Below, piece by piece: positions 8,270 through 17,429 of a DNA stretch of 64,000 bases. The position numbers and the translations under genes are program-made. Each line of letters opens with the position of its first letter. The stretch's first letter is position 1. The notes under the pieces were generated by a model that made no database searches, had not been told where the DNA came from, and saw only the letters and a list, made by a program, of their open reading frames with translations. This stretch comes from Chlorobiaceae bacterium (GTDB lineage: Bacteria > Bacteroidota > Chlorobiia > Chlorobiales > Chlorobiaceae): the NCBI GenBank assembly GCA_013335115.1, contig JAAXWQ010000008.1:1-64000 (forward strand), in the 5' to 3' direction.

Positions 8270-8786
8270 TTGACACCTTCCCTTGTTTTTAAATGGACAA
8301 ATCGACCAGAGCATGACTGATTAACAACGGCTACACACCTTATCAGCGTAATGCAGACGCAAATGTCCTGTTCAGCTAAAAGCAGAAAAGACAAGACGTT
8401 ACATCTGCATCAATCGCAACAACTGATACTGCATACAACTATTGGTCCAAGAACCGGGGTATTGATGGCATCGAATGGAAACGTCATCCGATACATGGCT
8501 GCGGAGGATACAGCCTTAAAGAGTGATATGAGGCTGGCTTGTATTGACACAACCCCACTCTGTTCACTTAAATCCTATAAATTGCAAAGAATCCCTGATA
8601 GTTCCCATTCCTTGAGCTTCCGTGAGTGATCAGGCTTCGAGTTGATGCAGGCCGGCCCATCATGGTATGTGGAGGCCTTCAACGAGGGGGATCGTCGTGA
8701 CGGTGAATACGGAGTCAGGGCTGGTTTCGCCCTGGGGTTGTAACCCTTGTTGGCCGGTTCAGGCAGGTGCCGGCAAGGGGATAGAG
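8270..8786. other. Stretch without a convincing gene
   Basis: A plus-strand frame of 92 codons (8351-8629) is open, but its composition is unlike a folded protein and it lacks a ribosome site. The stretch probably holds the promoter of the small membrane protein gene and the 3' end of the large hybrid kinase gene. No repeat or RNA gene was recognised. Confidence 0.35.
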
Positions 8787-11663
8787 TCAGCCGGAGATGA
8801 CTTCGCTGATTGTCGATGAGAGCTCAGACATCTTGACCGGTTTTTTTATGAATTTCCGTATGCCGTGCCAACTGATGGCCTTGATGTTTTCGAGATCCCT
8901 GCCGTAGCCCGTCATCAGGACGATCGGAAGGTCGGGCCTCATTTTATGGATTTCGGAGGCGAGGCCGACTCCATTCATCATGGGCATGGTCAGGTCGGTG
9001 ATGACCAGGTCGAAGCGGAATGGTTCCTTCCTGAAGCAGTCGAGGGCCTCCAGCGGGGAATTGAATGCCTGGATGCTGAATCCGAGTTTCGTCAGCATGA
9101 GCGTGATCATCCTGGTGCTTGCAGGTTCGTCGTCGATGAACATGATGCTGGCGTTGCCTGTCGCAAGTGCAGGTTCTGGATCTTCATGTTCCGCATGGCC
9201 GTCGATGACCGGAAGGTAGATGCGGAATGCGGTGCCTTTTGCCGGGGAGCTGTTGACGGTGATCATGCCGTTGTAGCCGGTGATGATCCCGTGGACGACG
9301 GAAAGCCCGAGGCCGGTGCCTTTCTGGGGGGATTTGGTGGTGAAGAAGGGTTCGAAGATCCGTTCTATCGTCGCTTTGTCCATCCCGATGCCGGTGTCGG
9401 CGATGCTGAGCAGGGCGTATCTGTCGGCATGAGGTGCCGGCAGGGCTTTCAGGGTCTCGCCATCAGGCACGACCTCCTCAAGTGCGATGTGAATGGTCCC
9501 TGCGGCTTCATCCATCGCCTGGTAGGCGTTGGTGCAGAGGTTGACGACGACCTGGTGGATCTGTGACGGGTCGGCCAGGATGTTGCCGCATGACCGGTCG
9601 ATCTTCCGGTCGATCGTGATGGACGTCGGGATCGATGGCCTCAGGAGCTTCAGGGCTTCGTCGATGACGGCCGGGACGCTGACCAGGGACGGGGTGATCT
9701 CCTGGGCCCTGCTGAACGCAAGGATCTGCGAAACCAGGTTCCTTGCCCGGTTCGCAGCCAGCATGATTTCACGGAAATACTCCTGTCCGGCCTCATCGTC
9801 GGCAAACGTGAGCAGCCCCATCTCCGCGTAGCCGAGGATCGGGGTGAGGATGTTGTTGAAATCGTGTGCGATGCCGCCCGCCAGCGTGCCGATGGTTTCT
9901 AGCCGCTGCGCCTGGCGGAGCTGCGTTTCGAGCTGCTGCTTCTTCTCTTCCTCTTTTTTCCTGTCGGTGATATCGACGACAATGCCTACATGGCGGGTAA
10001 TGGTTCCATCCGATTCCCTGAACGGCGTTCCCTTTGACATGATCCAGCGAATGGTTCCGTCGGTGGTTTTCGTTCGCCAGATGGCGGTGAAGTCGGCGCC
10101 GTTGGCCAGGGCATCGTGTACCGCATGCCTTACTGCGTCACGGTCTTCAGGGATGACGATTTCCAGCCAGTTTTCGAATGATGGCTCGCAGCTGCAAGGT
10201 TCGATTCCGTAGATCCGCCAGATTTCGTCCGACCATATGGTGGTTTTCGTTTCAATCTCGTATTCCCAGACACCGGCGTTGGCGGTGGCCAGGATATAGT
10301 GCATGCGCTTGTTGCCCTCGATAAGCTGCTTTTCAGTCAGCTTCTTATCGGTGACGTCGGTAATGATGGAGTAGAGCAGCGGCTTGCTTTCGATCTGGAT
10401 CGGGACGCTGACGACCTCGACGTCACGGATAAGCCCATTGGCGAGCCGATGGCTGAACGTGAACCGGTTGCAATCAAGGCGCTTTGCATGCTGCATCAGG
10501 GGGGTGAGTTCCTCGGGTGTCAGGGTATTGACATCGTACATGTTCATCCCGCAGAGCTCGTCGTGGTTCCAGCCGTAAAAATCGACGGCTGCCGGGTTGG
10601 CGTCGACGATGTTCCCGCTTTCGGGGTCGATGATCAGCATCACGATATGCTGGTTTTGGAAAAGGCGGCGGTAGCGGTCTTCGCTCTGGCGGAGCTCTTC
10701 CTCGGCAAGTTGGCGCGCACTCCGGTTCTGCAGCATCGATATGCCGTAGGCGAGGTTTTCCGCCAGCGAGGAGAGGAGCTCGGACTCTTCGGCATCGAAG
10801 GCGTCACATGTCGAAGCGTAGATGGTCAGGGATCCGAAAACCCGTTGCCCGTTTTTCAGGGGACAGCTCAGCGCGGATGCGTACCCATGTTTGATGGCCT
10901 CCTGTTGCCATGGTTCGAAACTGAGGTCCCATTGCATGTTGTGTACGACGCAGTGGCTCCCTGAACGGATCGAGCGGCCTGTCGGGCCGTTTCCAAATTC
11001 GTCATCGGCCCAGGTGATCCGTACCTTTTCGAGGTAACCGTCGTCGGCACCTGCCCTGGCGACGATCCGGACGGTTTTGCCGGGATCCTCCTCGGCATAG
11101 CCGACCCAGGCCATCCGGTATCCGCCAACCTCGACGATGATTTTGCAGATATCGTTCAGCAGCTCCTTCTCGTTGCTTGCCCGCAGTAAGGCCTGGTTAC
11201 CCTTGCTGATTGCCAGAAGCGCCCGGTTCAGCTCCTTCAGCTGCTCATCGGCGGGCTTTCGTTGCGTAATGTCGGTAATGTGGCCGATAATGCGGAGCGG
11301 GGCGCCGTTCCCGTCGAAATCGACGGCCCGGCTCTTGGACTCGAGCCAGTAGGTCCGGCCATCAGTTGACAGCAGCCGGAACACGCTCGGGGTGGTGACC
11401 GCCTTGTTGGCAGCTCCGGCGAGCACGGTATCGAAAAAAACCTGCCGTTCTTCCGGGTGGATGATCAGGGCGAAGCGGTCCGCATCCACGATGGATTCAT
11501 CTGGGGAAAGCCCGGCGAGCCTGCTGAAGAAGGGGTTTAGCCAGAAGCTTTCGCTGGCAAGATCCCATTCCCAGAAACCTTCGTTGGCAACCTGCAGCAT
11601 CGAACGCTGGAAACCGGCATCATACTGCTTTTTTGGGCTGTTTCCTGCTTCGTTTATCTGCAT
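8787..11663 (-). CDS. PAS/GAF hybrid sensor histidine kinase with C-terminal receiver
   Basis: 958 residues from the ATG at 11663 (the open frame extends to an upstream TTG). Order: PAS_3 domain (about 20-135), GAF domain (about 165-315), PAS (about 330-450), PAS_3 (about 455-580), HisKA with GGIAHDFNN (His600), an ATPase domain with NLCTNAYQAM, DTGIGMD and GTGLGLS, and a receiver with phospho-acceptor D890 and a late KKP lysine. No membrane helix is present. The GAF domain may bind a small molecule or respond to redox or light. It shares overall design with the kinase at 634-2997, and again no regulator gene is next to it. Confidence 0.92.
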   Translation of the reverse strand: MQINEAGNSPKKQYDAGFQRSMLQVANEGFWEWDLASESFWLNPFFSRLAGLSPDESIVDADRFALIIHPEERQVFFDTVLAGAANKAVTTPSVFRLLSTDGRTYWLESKSRAVDFDGNGAPLRIIGHITDITQRKPADEQLKELNRALLAISKGNQALLRASNEKELLNDICKIIVEVGGYRMAWVGYAEEDPGKTVRIVARAGADDGYLEKVRITWADDEFGNGPTGRSIRSGSHCVVHNMQWDLSFEPWQQEAIKHGYASALSCPLKNGQRVFGSLTIYASTCDAFDAEESELLSSLAENLAYGISMLQNRSARQLAEEELRQSEDRYRRLFQNQHIVMLIIDPESGNIVDANPAAVDFYGWNHDELCGMNMYDVNTLTPEELTPLMQHAKRLDCNRFTFSHRLANGLIRDVEVVSVPIQIESKPLLYSIITDVTDKKLTEKQLIEGNKRMHYILATANAGVWEYEIETKTTIWSDEIWRIYGIEPCSCEPSFENWLEIVIPEDRDAVRHAVHDALANGADFTAIWRTKTTDGTIRWIMSKGTPFRESDGTITRHVGIVVDITDRKKEEEKKQQLETQLRQAQRLETIGTLAGGIAHDFNNILTPILGYAEMGLLTFADDEAGQEYFREIMLAANRARNLVSQILAFSRAQEITPSLVSVPAVIDEALKLLRPSIPTSITIDRKIDRSCGNILADPSQIHQVVVNLCTNAYQAMDEAAGTIHIALEEVVPDGETLKALPAPHADRYALLSIADTGIGMDKATIERIFEPFFTTKSPQKGTGLGLSVVHGIITGYNGMITVNSSPAKGTAFRIYLPVIDGHAEHEDPEPALATGNASIMFIDDEPASTRMITLMLTKLGFSIQAFNSPLEALDCFRKEPFRFDLVITDLTMPMMNGVGLASEIHKMRPDLPIVLMTGYGRDLENIKAISWHGIRKFIKKPVKMSELSSTISEVISG

Positions 11664-11713
11664 GACTGACAACAAATAATATTACGGTTTCCCGCCGGAG
11701 CTGTTTTCCGGCT

Positions 11714-12280
11714 TTACTCAATATCGATTCCATAGCCGTCAAGCAGCCCGAGCACTTCCGGCATCGAAAACCTTGCCTTTTTCAGGCGATTCGATTCCGG
11801 TGCGAACGAGTAGCCGAACGCGGTTCGGAAGTCGGCCCCTTCAAGGTTGCTCCTGAAAAAGGTGGCCCGGGTGAGGTCGCACTCCCTGAAGCTTGCCCCG
11901 GCCAGGTCTGCGCTGGTGAAGTCGGCCTCCTGCAGGTCGCAACCTTCGAATATCGTGCCTTTCAGCGGCATTTCGTTGAATGTCGACAACCGGATGAGGC
12001 ATTGCTCGAACGACAGGTGGAGCAGGAACTTCCGACATTCGCTGAACAGGATGCCGAGCAGTTTGCAACGGATGAACCGGACATCCTGGAGGCTCGACTC
12101 CCTGAGCTTGGCGAGGCTCAGGTCGCAGTTCTCGAAGACACAGCTCCTGAACACCAGCCCGGAAAGGCTCGCATTGCTGAAGCTGCAGCTGTTGAAGCGG
12201 CAATCCTCGTATGTTTTGCGAACGGGGTCGAGATCTGCGGCAATGACTTTTTCGAAAAGCTCTGTTTCTTCGTTTTCCAT
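11714..12280 (-). CDS. Pentapeptide-repeat protein (Qnr-like fold)
   Basis: 188 residues from the ATG at 12280; ATGs at 12295 and 12334 are alternatives. From about residue 25 it carries A(D/N)Lxx-type repeats such as CDLSLA, CDLQEADFTSADLAG and SNLEGADF, which should fold as a right-handed quadrilateral beta helix. The uninterrupted layout with a short alpha-helical end resembles Qnr/MfpA-like gyrase protectors, but many such proteins have other or unknown roles. It lies just downstream of nothing on its strand except the divergent Ogt gene. Confidence 0.8.
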   Translation of the reverse strand: MENEETELFEKVIAADLDPVRKTYEDCRFNSCSFSNASLSGLVFRSCVFENCDLSLAKLRESSLQDVRFIRCKLLGILFSECRKFLLHLSFEQCLIRLSTFNEMPLKGTIFEGCDLQEADFTSADLAGASFRECDLTRATFFRSNLEGADFRTAFGYSFAPESNRLKKARFSMPEVLGLLDGYGIDIE

Positions 12281-12403
12281 ATGGTTTTTTTCCATATATG
12301 AACATACCATTCGCCATGATTTTCCGGAAATCATTCACGCAATCAGCAGTCCGATTATCGAGCGAAAGGATGCTGGTTTTACCTTAACTAAAACAGGCCG
12401 CGG

Positions 12404-12871
12404 ATGCATGTTGACTTCAGGCAGACAGCGATAGGGCGTATCGGAATTACGGAGTGTGGGGGCTCCTTGTCCGGCCTGTGCTTTGGCGCTTCACTTTCGC
12501 CACAGCGGCATCAGCCGGTCGATACACCCCTTCTGGGCGAGGCGTTCAGGCAGCTCGACGCATGGTTGGCCGGTGAGATCACGGCCTTCTCCCTGCCGTT
12601 GGCTCCCCGGGGGACGGAGTTCATGCTTCGGGTCTGGGCGGCCCTGCAGGAAATTCCGTACGGCCATACCAGTACGTACCGCGACATTGCCGATGGCCTC
12701 GGATCTCCGGGGGCTGCCCGGGCTGTCGGCATGGCGTGCGCGAAGAACCCGTTGCCGATTTTCATCCCCTGCCACCGGGTGATCCGAAGCGACGGTAAGA
12801 CCGGTGGTTACCTTGGTGGTGCCGGGATCAAGTCCAGGCTCCTGGCTCTTGAGCGCCGGAAGCAGGCATAA
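12404..12871 (+). CDS. ogt: Methylated-DNA--protein-cysteine S-methyltransferase
   Basis: Repairs O6-alkylguanine by moving the alkyl group to its own cysteine. The 155 residues contain the active-site motif IPCHRV (Cys123), the upstream helix-turn-helix with the arginine finger (GSPGAARAVGMA) and the C-terminal GGYLGG loop. The N-terminal domain is short, as in Ogt rather than Ada. It is divergent from the pentapeptide-repeat gene and precedes the efflux operon in the same direction, with a 160-bp gap. Confidence 0.92.
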   Translation: MHVDFRQTAIGRIGITECGGSLSGLCFGASLSPQRHQPVDTPLLGEAFRQLDAWLAGEITAFSLPLAPRGTEFMLRVWAALQEIPYGHTSTYRDIADGLGSPGAARAVGMACAKNPLPIFIPCHRVIRSDGKTGGYLGGAGIKSRLLALERRKQA

Positions 12872-13031
12872 GGTGCATCCAAATGCAAAATTGAGGTAAA
12901 GCGGGGCGCTGAACAGGATTTTATCCTTTATTTTTGTTATCGTTAAGTGGGCTATGCGCCTGATTGCCCCTGACGGGCTTGACAGGTTCGCGTGCACTCT
13001 CCCGGCAATCACTAATGATCTTTTGAAGCGG

Positions 13032-14225
13032 ATGACCAAGACTCCTTCCCCTCTGTTACCCCGGCCTGTTTCCCGCATTCTCCTTTTGGCCGCTGTCGGC
13101 GTGTCGCTGGCGCTTGGTGGATGCGGCAGGAAAGACGATGAAAAGAAGAACATGATCCCTTCGCTGCCGGTCATGAGGGTCGAGGCGGGCAGTGCCGACA
13201 TTTCGATGGACTACCCGGTGCGCCTCGAAGGTCGCGCCGATGCCGAGATCCGGCCGCAGCTCGACGGGGTGCTGCGGGATATCCTGGTCAAGGAGGGCGA
13301 CCTGGTCCGGAAAGGACAGCCGCTCTTCAGGATCGACGATGCAACCTACCGCGAGCAGTACACGACCGCCCTTGCCGCGCAGCATGCCGCTGAGGCGCAG
13401 GCTTCGGTGGCCCGGGTGAACGCCGAGAAGCTGGTGCCCCTCGTCGAGAACAAGGTGGTCGCCCCCGTGCAGCTCACCACCGCCAGGGCGCAGGCGCAGG
13501 CGGCCAGGGCTACCGCCGAGCAGGCCGCCGCGCAGGCCAGGGCGGCGCGCATCAACCTCGACTACTCCTTGGTGCGGGCTCCGTTCGCAGGCTATATCGG
13601 CCGCATTCCTTACCGCCAGGGGACGCTCCTGACCAAGAACCAGGTGCAACCCCTGACGACGCTTTCCGATGTCGGAAGGATGGTCGCGGTCTTCAGCATC
13701 AGCGAATCGGAGTTCGCAAGGTTCAAGGGCATCTACCCTGGCGAAACCATTGACCAGAAGGTTGCCGCCGTCCCGCCGGTGCGCCTGACCCTTTCAGACG
13801 GATCGCCGTATCCGCAGCCGGGCAAGCTCGAATCCCTCAGCGGCGGCTTCGACCGGGTGACCGGATCGATCGGCATGAGGGCATCGTTTCCGAACGAATC
13901 AGGCTTGCTTAGGAGCGGCAATTCCGGCACGGTGAGCCTTTCGGCAAGGTTCACGGGCATCAACCTCGTACCGCAGACGGCTACGGTCGACCTCCAGGAC
14001 AAACTGTTCGTCTTCCTGCTCCAGCCTGGCAACAAGGTGAAGAAGCAGGTGATCACGGTTTCGGGTAAAAGCGGCCCGAATTATATCGTGACCAGCGGTA
14101 TCAGGCCTGGTGATACGATCGTGACGGCAGGCATCGACAAACTCAAGGACGGTGCGCCCATCAAGCCGGCGGCCGTGGCTCCCGCGGCAGGGCCTTCTGC
14201 CGCAGCAACACCGAACGCACGCTAA
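13032..14225 (+). CDS. RND efflux periplasmic adaptor (membrane fusion) lipoprotein
   Basis: Links the inner-membrane pump to the outer-membrane channel. I start it at the ATG at 13032 because the product then begins with a lipoprotein signal (lipobox ALGGC, Cys about 34); the frame extends to 12954. The 397 residues show the lipoyl halves (DGVLRDILVKEGDLVRKGQPL and SLVRAPFAGYIGRIP) around an Ala/Gln-rich alpha hairpin, then beta-barrel and membrane-proximal domains. A Pro/Ala-rich tail closes it. First gene of a three-gene operon, 12 bp before the pump gene. Confidence 0.92.
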   Translation: MTKTPSPLLPRPVSRILLLAAVGVSLALGGCGRKDDEKKNMIPSLPVMRVEAGSADISMDYPVRLEGRADAEIRPQLDGVLRDILVKEGDLVRKGQPLFRIDDATYREQYTTALAAQHAAEAQASVARVNAEKLVPLVENKVVAPVQLTTARAQAQAARATAEQAAAQARAARINLDYSLVRAPFAGYIGRIPYRQGTLLTKNQVQPLTTLSDVGRMVAVFSISESEFARFKGIYPGETIDQKVAAVPPVRLTLSDGSPYPQPGKLESLSGGFDRVTGSIGMRASFPNESGLLRSGNSGTVSLSARFTGINLVPQTATVDLQDKLFVFLLQPGNKVKKQVITVSGKSGPNYIVTSGIRPGDTIVTAGIDKLKDGAPIKPAAVAPAAGPSAAATPNAR

Positions 14226-14237
14226 ACCGCAGGGCCC

Positions 14238-17200
14238 ATGTTGGAACGTTTCATTTCCCGCCCTGTCCTGGCGACCGTCATTTCGGTTATCCTGGTGCTG
14301 CTCGGCCTGGTCAGCATGAACCAGCTCTCCATTACCCGCTTCCCGGACATCGCGCCGCCGAGCGTGTCGGTTTCGGCAAGCTACCCCGGCGCCAGCGCCG
14401 AGACGGTCGGGCGTACGGTGGCGCCGCCGCTCGAGGAGGCCATCAATGGCGTCGAGAACATGACCTACATGACCTCGACCTCGTCGAACGACGGGTCGCT
14501 CTCCATCAACGTCTTCTTCAAGCAGGGCACCAATCCGGACCAGGCGGCGGTCAACGTGCAGAACCGCGTGGCGCAGGCGACGAGCCGCCTGCCCGCCGAG
14601 GTCAACCAGATCGGCATCTCGACGGTCAAGCGGCAGAACAGCCAGATCATGCTGATCAACCTGTCGAGCAACGAGAAAGAGTTCGATACGAAGTTCCTGC
14701 AGAACTATGCGAAGATCAACATCGTTGACGACCTGGCCAGGGTGCCCGGAGTCGGCCAGGTGTCGGTCTATGGCAACATGGACTATGCGATGCGGGTCTG
14801 GCTCCGGCCGCAGCAGATGACCGCTTACGGCCTGACTCCGCAGGAGGTCTCGGCGGCGATCCAGAGCCAGAACCTCGAAGCGGCGCCCGGTTCGTTTGGC
14901 CTGATGAGCAACGAGCCGATGCAGTACGTGATGAAGTACCGGGGCAAGTTCGCCCTTCCTGAAGACTACGGCAACATCGTGGTCCGTGCCAATCCCGACG
15001 GTTCGCTGCTGCGGCTGAAGGATATCGCCCGCATCGAGTTCGGCGCTTACAGCTATACCGTGGGCACCAAGGCGAACGGCAAGCCCGGCGTGGTGCTCGC
15101 CGTCTACCAGTCACCGGGCTCGAACGCCAACAAGGTCGAGACCGAGCTGCGCAAGGTGCTGGTCAAGGCTTCACGCTCCTTCCCTTCCGGCATCGAGTAC
15201 TCGATCCCCTTCAGCTCGAAGAAGGTGGTTGACGAGTCGATCGAACAGGTGCAGCATACCCTCGTCGAGGCATTCCTGCTGGTGTTCCTGGTGGTGTTCC
15301 TCTTCCTCCAGGACTTCCGCTCTACCCTGATTCCCGCCATCGCCGTGCCGGTAGCGATTATCGGGACATTCTTCTTCATGAACCTCTTCGGCTTCTCGAT
15401 CAACGTCCTGACGCTTTTCGGCCTGGTGCTGGCCATCGGCATCGTCGTTGATGACGCCATCGTGGTGGTCGAGGCGGTCCATGCCAAGATGGAGCAGCAG
15501 CACTGGCCGGCCAGGATTGCCACCGTCGCGACCATGCGCGAGATCACGACGGCCATCGTCACCATCACCCTCGTCATGGCTTCGGTGTTCCTGCCGGTCG
15601 GGTTCCTGCAGGGCTCCACCGGCGTGTTCTACCGGCAGTTCGCCTTTACGCTGGCCATCGCCATCCTGATCTCCGCCGTCAACGCCCTGACCCTGAGCCC
15701 GGCGCTTTGCGCCCTCTTCCTGACCGACCTGCATGAACAGAAGAAGGGCGGAGCCAAACGGTTCAATGGGATCGGGCACCGTTTTTTCCTTGGCTTCAAC
15801 GCGGGGTTCGAAAACCTGAAGCAACGCTATGCCGGTAGCCTCGTCTACCTGCTTCGGAAGCGTAAGGTTGCTTTCGGCGTACTCGCAGCAATTTCGGTCG
15901 TGGCGTTCTGGATGTTCAAGGCAACTCCGACCGGCTTCATTCCCGACGAGGACAACGGATTCGTGATCGTTTCTGCATCCCTGCCGCCGGGGGCTTCGCT
16001 CTCCCGGACGCAAGCCGCCCTTGACAAGGCGCAGGTGGTGATGAACTCGATGCCCCAGATAAAGAAGGTGATATCGGTTGCCGGTATCAACATCCTGACC
16101 CGAAGCTCCTCACCGACCTCCGGCCTGATGTTCATGCAGCTCAGGGACCTGGGCGAAAGGGGGAAGGAGAAGAACATGAAGCAGATCCTCGGAGCGATCA
16201 CCCAGCGCCTCTCATCGATCAAGGAGGGGTCGTTCGTCGCACTCTCCATGCCCACGGTGCCGGGCTTCGGTACGGTCAGCGGCCTCGAGTTCGTGCTTGA
16301 GGACCGGAGTGGCGGGGACCTGACCAGATTCGGCAACATCGCCCAGGGGTTCATCGGCCAGCTGATGCAGCGGCCCGAAATCGCGGTTGCCTTCACCACC
16401 TTCAAGTCGACCTACCCGCAGTATGAACTTGTCGTGGACAACGCCAGGGCAGGGGAGCTGGGGGTGAACGTCAGGGATCTCATGACCGTCCTGCAGGCTT
16501 ATTACGGTGGCATGCAGGCCTCGGATTTCAACCGCTTCGGCAAGTACTACCGGGTCGTCATGCAGTCCGAGACCGATGCCCGAAGGGAGCCGTCCTCCCT
16601 GAACGGCATCTTCGTCAAGAACTCCCTTGGCCAGATGGTGCCGGCGACCTCGATCGTCACCCTGAAGAAGGTGTACGGTCCGGACGCCGTGGATCATTTC
16701 AACCTGTTCAACTCCATTTCGGTCAACGCGGTCGTCAAGCCCGGCTACAGCACCGGCCAGGCGATCAAGGCGGTCGAGGAGGTGTCGAAGGTTTCGCTTC
16801 CCGACGGTTACACCTATGATTGGAAGGGCCAAAGCCGCGAGGAGCTGGAGTCTTCGGGCGGCCTGCTGTTCATTTTCATGCTTTCGGTCGTGTTCGTCTA
16901 TTTCCTGCTCTCCGCGCTTTACGAGAGCTACCTGCTGCCGCTGGCGGTCATGTTCTCCATCCCCACCGGCCTGCTCGGCGTGTTTATCGGCATCAAGCTT
17001 GCCGGCATCGAAAACAACATCTATGTGCAGGTCGCCGTCATCATGCTCATTGGCCTCCTGGCCAAGAACGCCATCCTGATCGTCGAGTTCGCCCTGCAAC
17101 GCAGGGTTGCCGGCCTTTGCCTCGAGGATGCAGCGAAGGAGGGCGCCATGTCCAGGCTGAGGCCGATCCTCATGACTTCGCTGGCCTTTGTCGCCGGCTT

Positions 17201-17429
17201 GTTGCCCCTGCTCTTCGTGACCGGCCCTGCGGCCATGGGCAACCACTCCATCGGTGCGGCGGCTATCGGCGGCATGCTTCTCGGTATGGCACTCGGCATT
17301 CTGGTGGTGCCGGTCCTGTTTGTCTATTTCCAGGGCCTGCAGGAGCGGTTCACCGGCCCGGCGACGGCCATTGTCGAAGCAGGGACGCTGCTCGAAGAAC
17401 AGTTGAAGACAGAGGGGGATCGCTCATGA
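14238..17429 (+). CDS. RND multidrug efflux transporter (HAE1/AcrB type)
   Basis: Inner-membrane proton antiporter of 1063 residues, the usual length of the HAE1 family. It has the RND layout: a first helix, a large periplasmic loop, helices 2-6, then the same again. Helix 4 carries the proton-relay aspartates (GIVVDDAIVVVE) and helix 10 the paired lysine (LLAKNAILIVEF). The N-terminal FISRPVLATVISVILVLLGL is classic for hydrophobic-compound exporters rather than metal exporters. The stop overlaps the next gene's start (ATGA), so the outer-membrane component is translationally coupled. Confidence 0.95.
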   Translation: MLERFISRPVLATVISVILVLLGLVSMNQLSITRFPDIAPPSVSVSASYPGASAETVGRTVAPPLEEAINGVENMTYMTSTSSNDGSLSINVFFKQGTNPDQAAVNVQNRVAQATSRLPAEVNQIGISTVKRQNSQIMLINLSSNEKEFDTKFLQNYAKINIVDDLARVPGVGQVSVYGNMDYAMRVWLRPQQMTAYGLTPQEVSAAIQSQNLEAAPGSFGLMSNEPMQYVMKYRGKFALPEDYGNIVVRANPDGSLLRLKDIARIEFGAYSYTVGTKANGKPGVVLAVYQSPGSNANKVETELRKVLVKASRSFPSGIEYSIPFSSKKVVDESIEQVQHTLVEAFLLVFLVVFLFLQDFRSTLIPAIAVPVAIIGTFFFMNLFGFSINVLTLFGLVLAIGIVVDDAIVVVEAVHAKMEQQHWPARIATVATMREITTAIVTITLVMASVFLPVGFLQGSTGVFYRQFAFTLAIAILISAVNALTLSPALCALFLTDLHEQKKGGAKRFNGIGHRFFLGFNAGFENLKQRYAGSLVYLLRKRKVAFGVLAAISVVAFWMFKATPTGFIPDEDNGFVIVSASLPPGASLSRTQAALDKAQVVMNSMPQIKKVISVAGINILTRSSSPTSGLMFMQLRDLGERGKEKNMKQILGAITQRLSSIKEGSFVALSMPTVPGFGTVSGLEFVLEDRSGGDLTRFGNIAQGFIGQLMQRPEIAVAFTTFKSTYPQYELVVDNARAGELGVNVRDLMTVLQAYYGGMQASDFNRFGKYYRVVMQSETDARREPSSLNGIFVKNSLGQMVPATSIVTLKKVYGPDAVDHFNLFNSISVNAVVKPGYSTGQAIKAVEEVSKVSLPDGYTYDWKGQSREELESSGGLLFIFMLSVVFVYFLLSALYESYLLPLAVMFSIPTGLLGVFIGIKLAGIENNIYVQVAVIMLIGLLAKNAILIVEFALQRRVAGLCLEDAAKEGAMSRLRPILMTSLAFVAGLLPLLFVTGPAAMGNHSIGAAAIGGMLLGMALGILVVPVLFVYFQGLQERFTGPATAIVEAGTLLEEQLKTEGDRS

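Noticed and set aside
8351..8629. Plus-strand ORF of 92 codons
   Set aside because: No ribosome site, no domain, atypical composition, no supporting neighbour.
15171..17246. Long minus-strand ORFs opposite the RND pump
   Set aside because: Antisense shadows rich in His, Asp, Gly and Arg without domains.
16820..17425. Upstream extension of the outer-membrane channel frame
   Set aside because: Lies within the RND pump gene in another frame. The true start is the ATG at 17426 with a lipoprotein signal.
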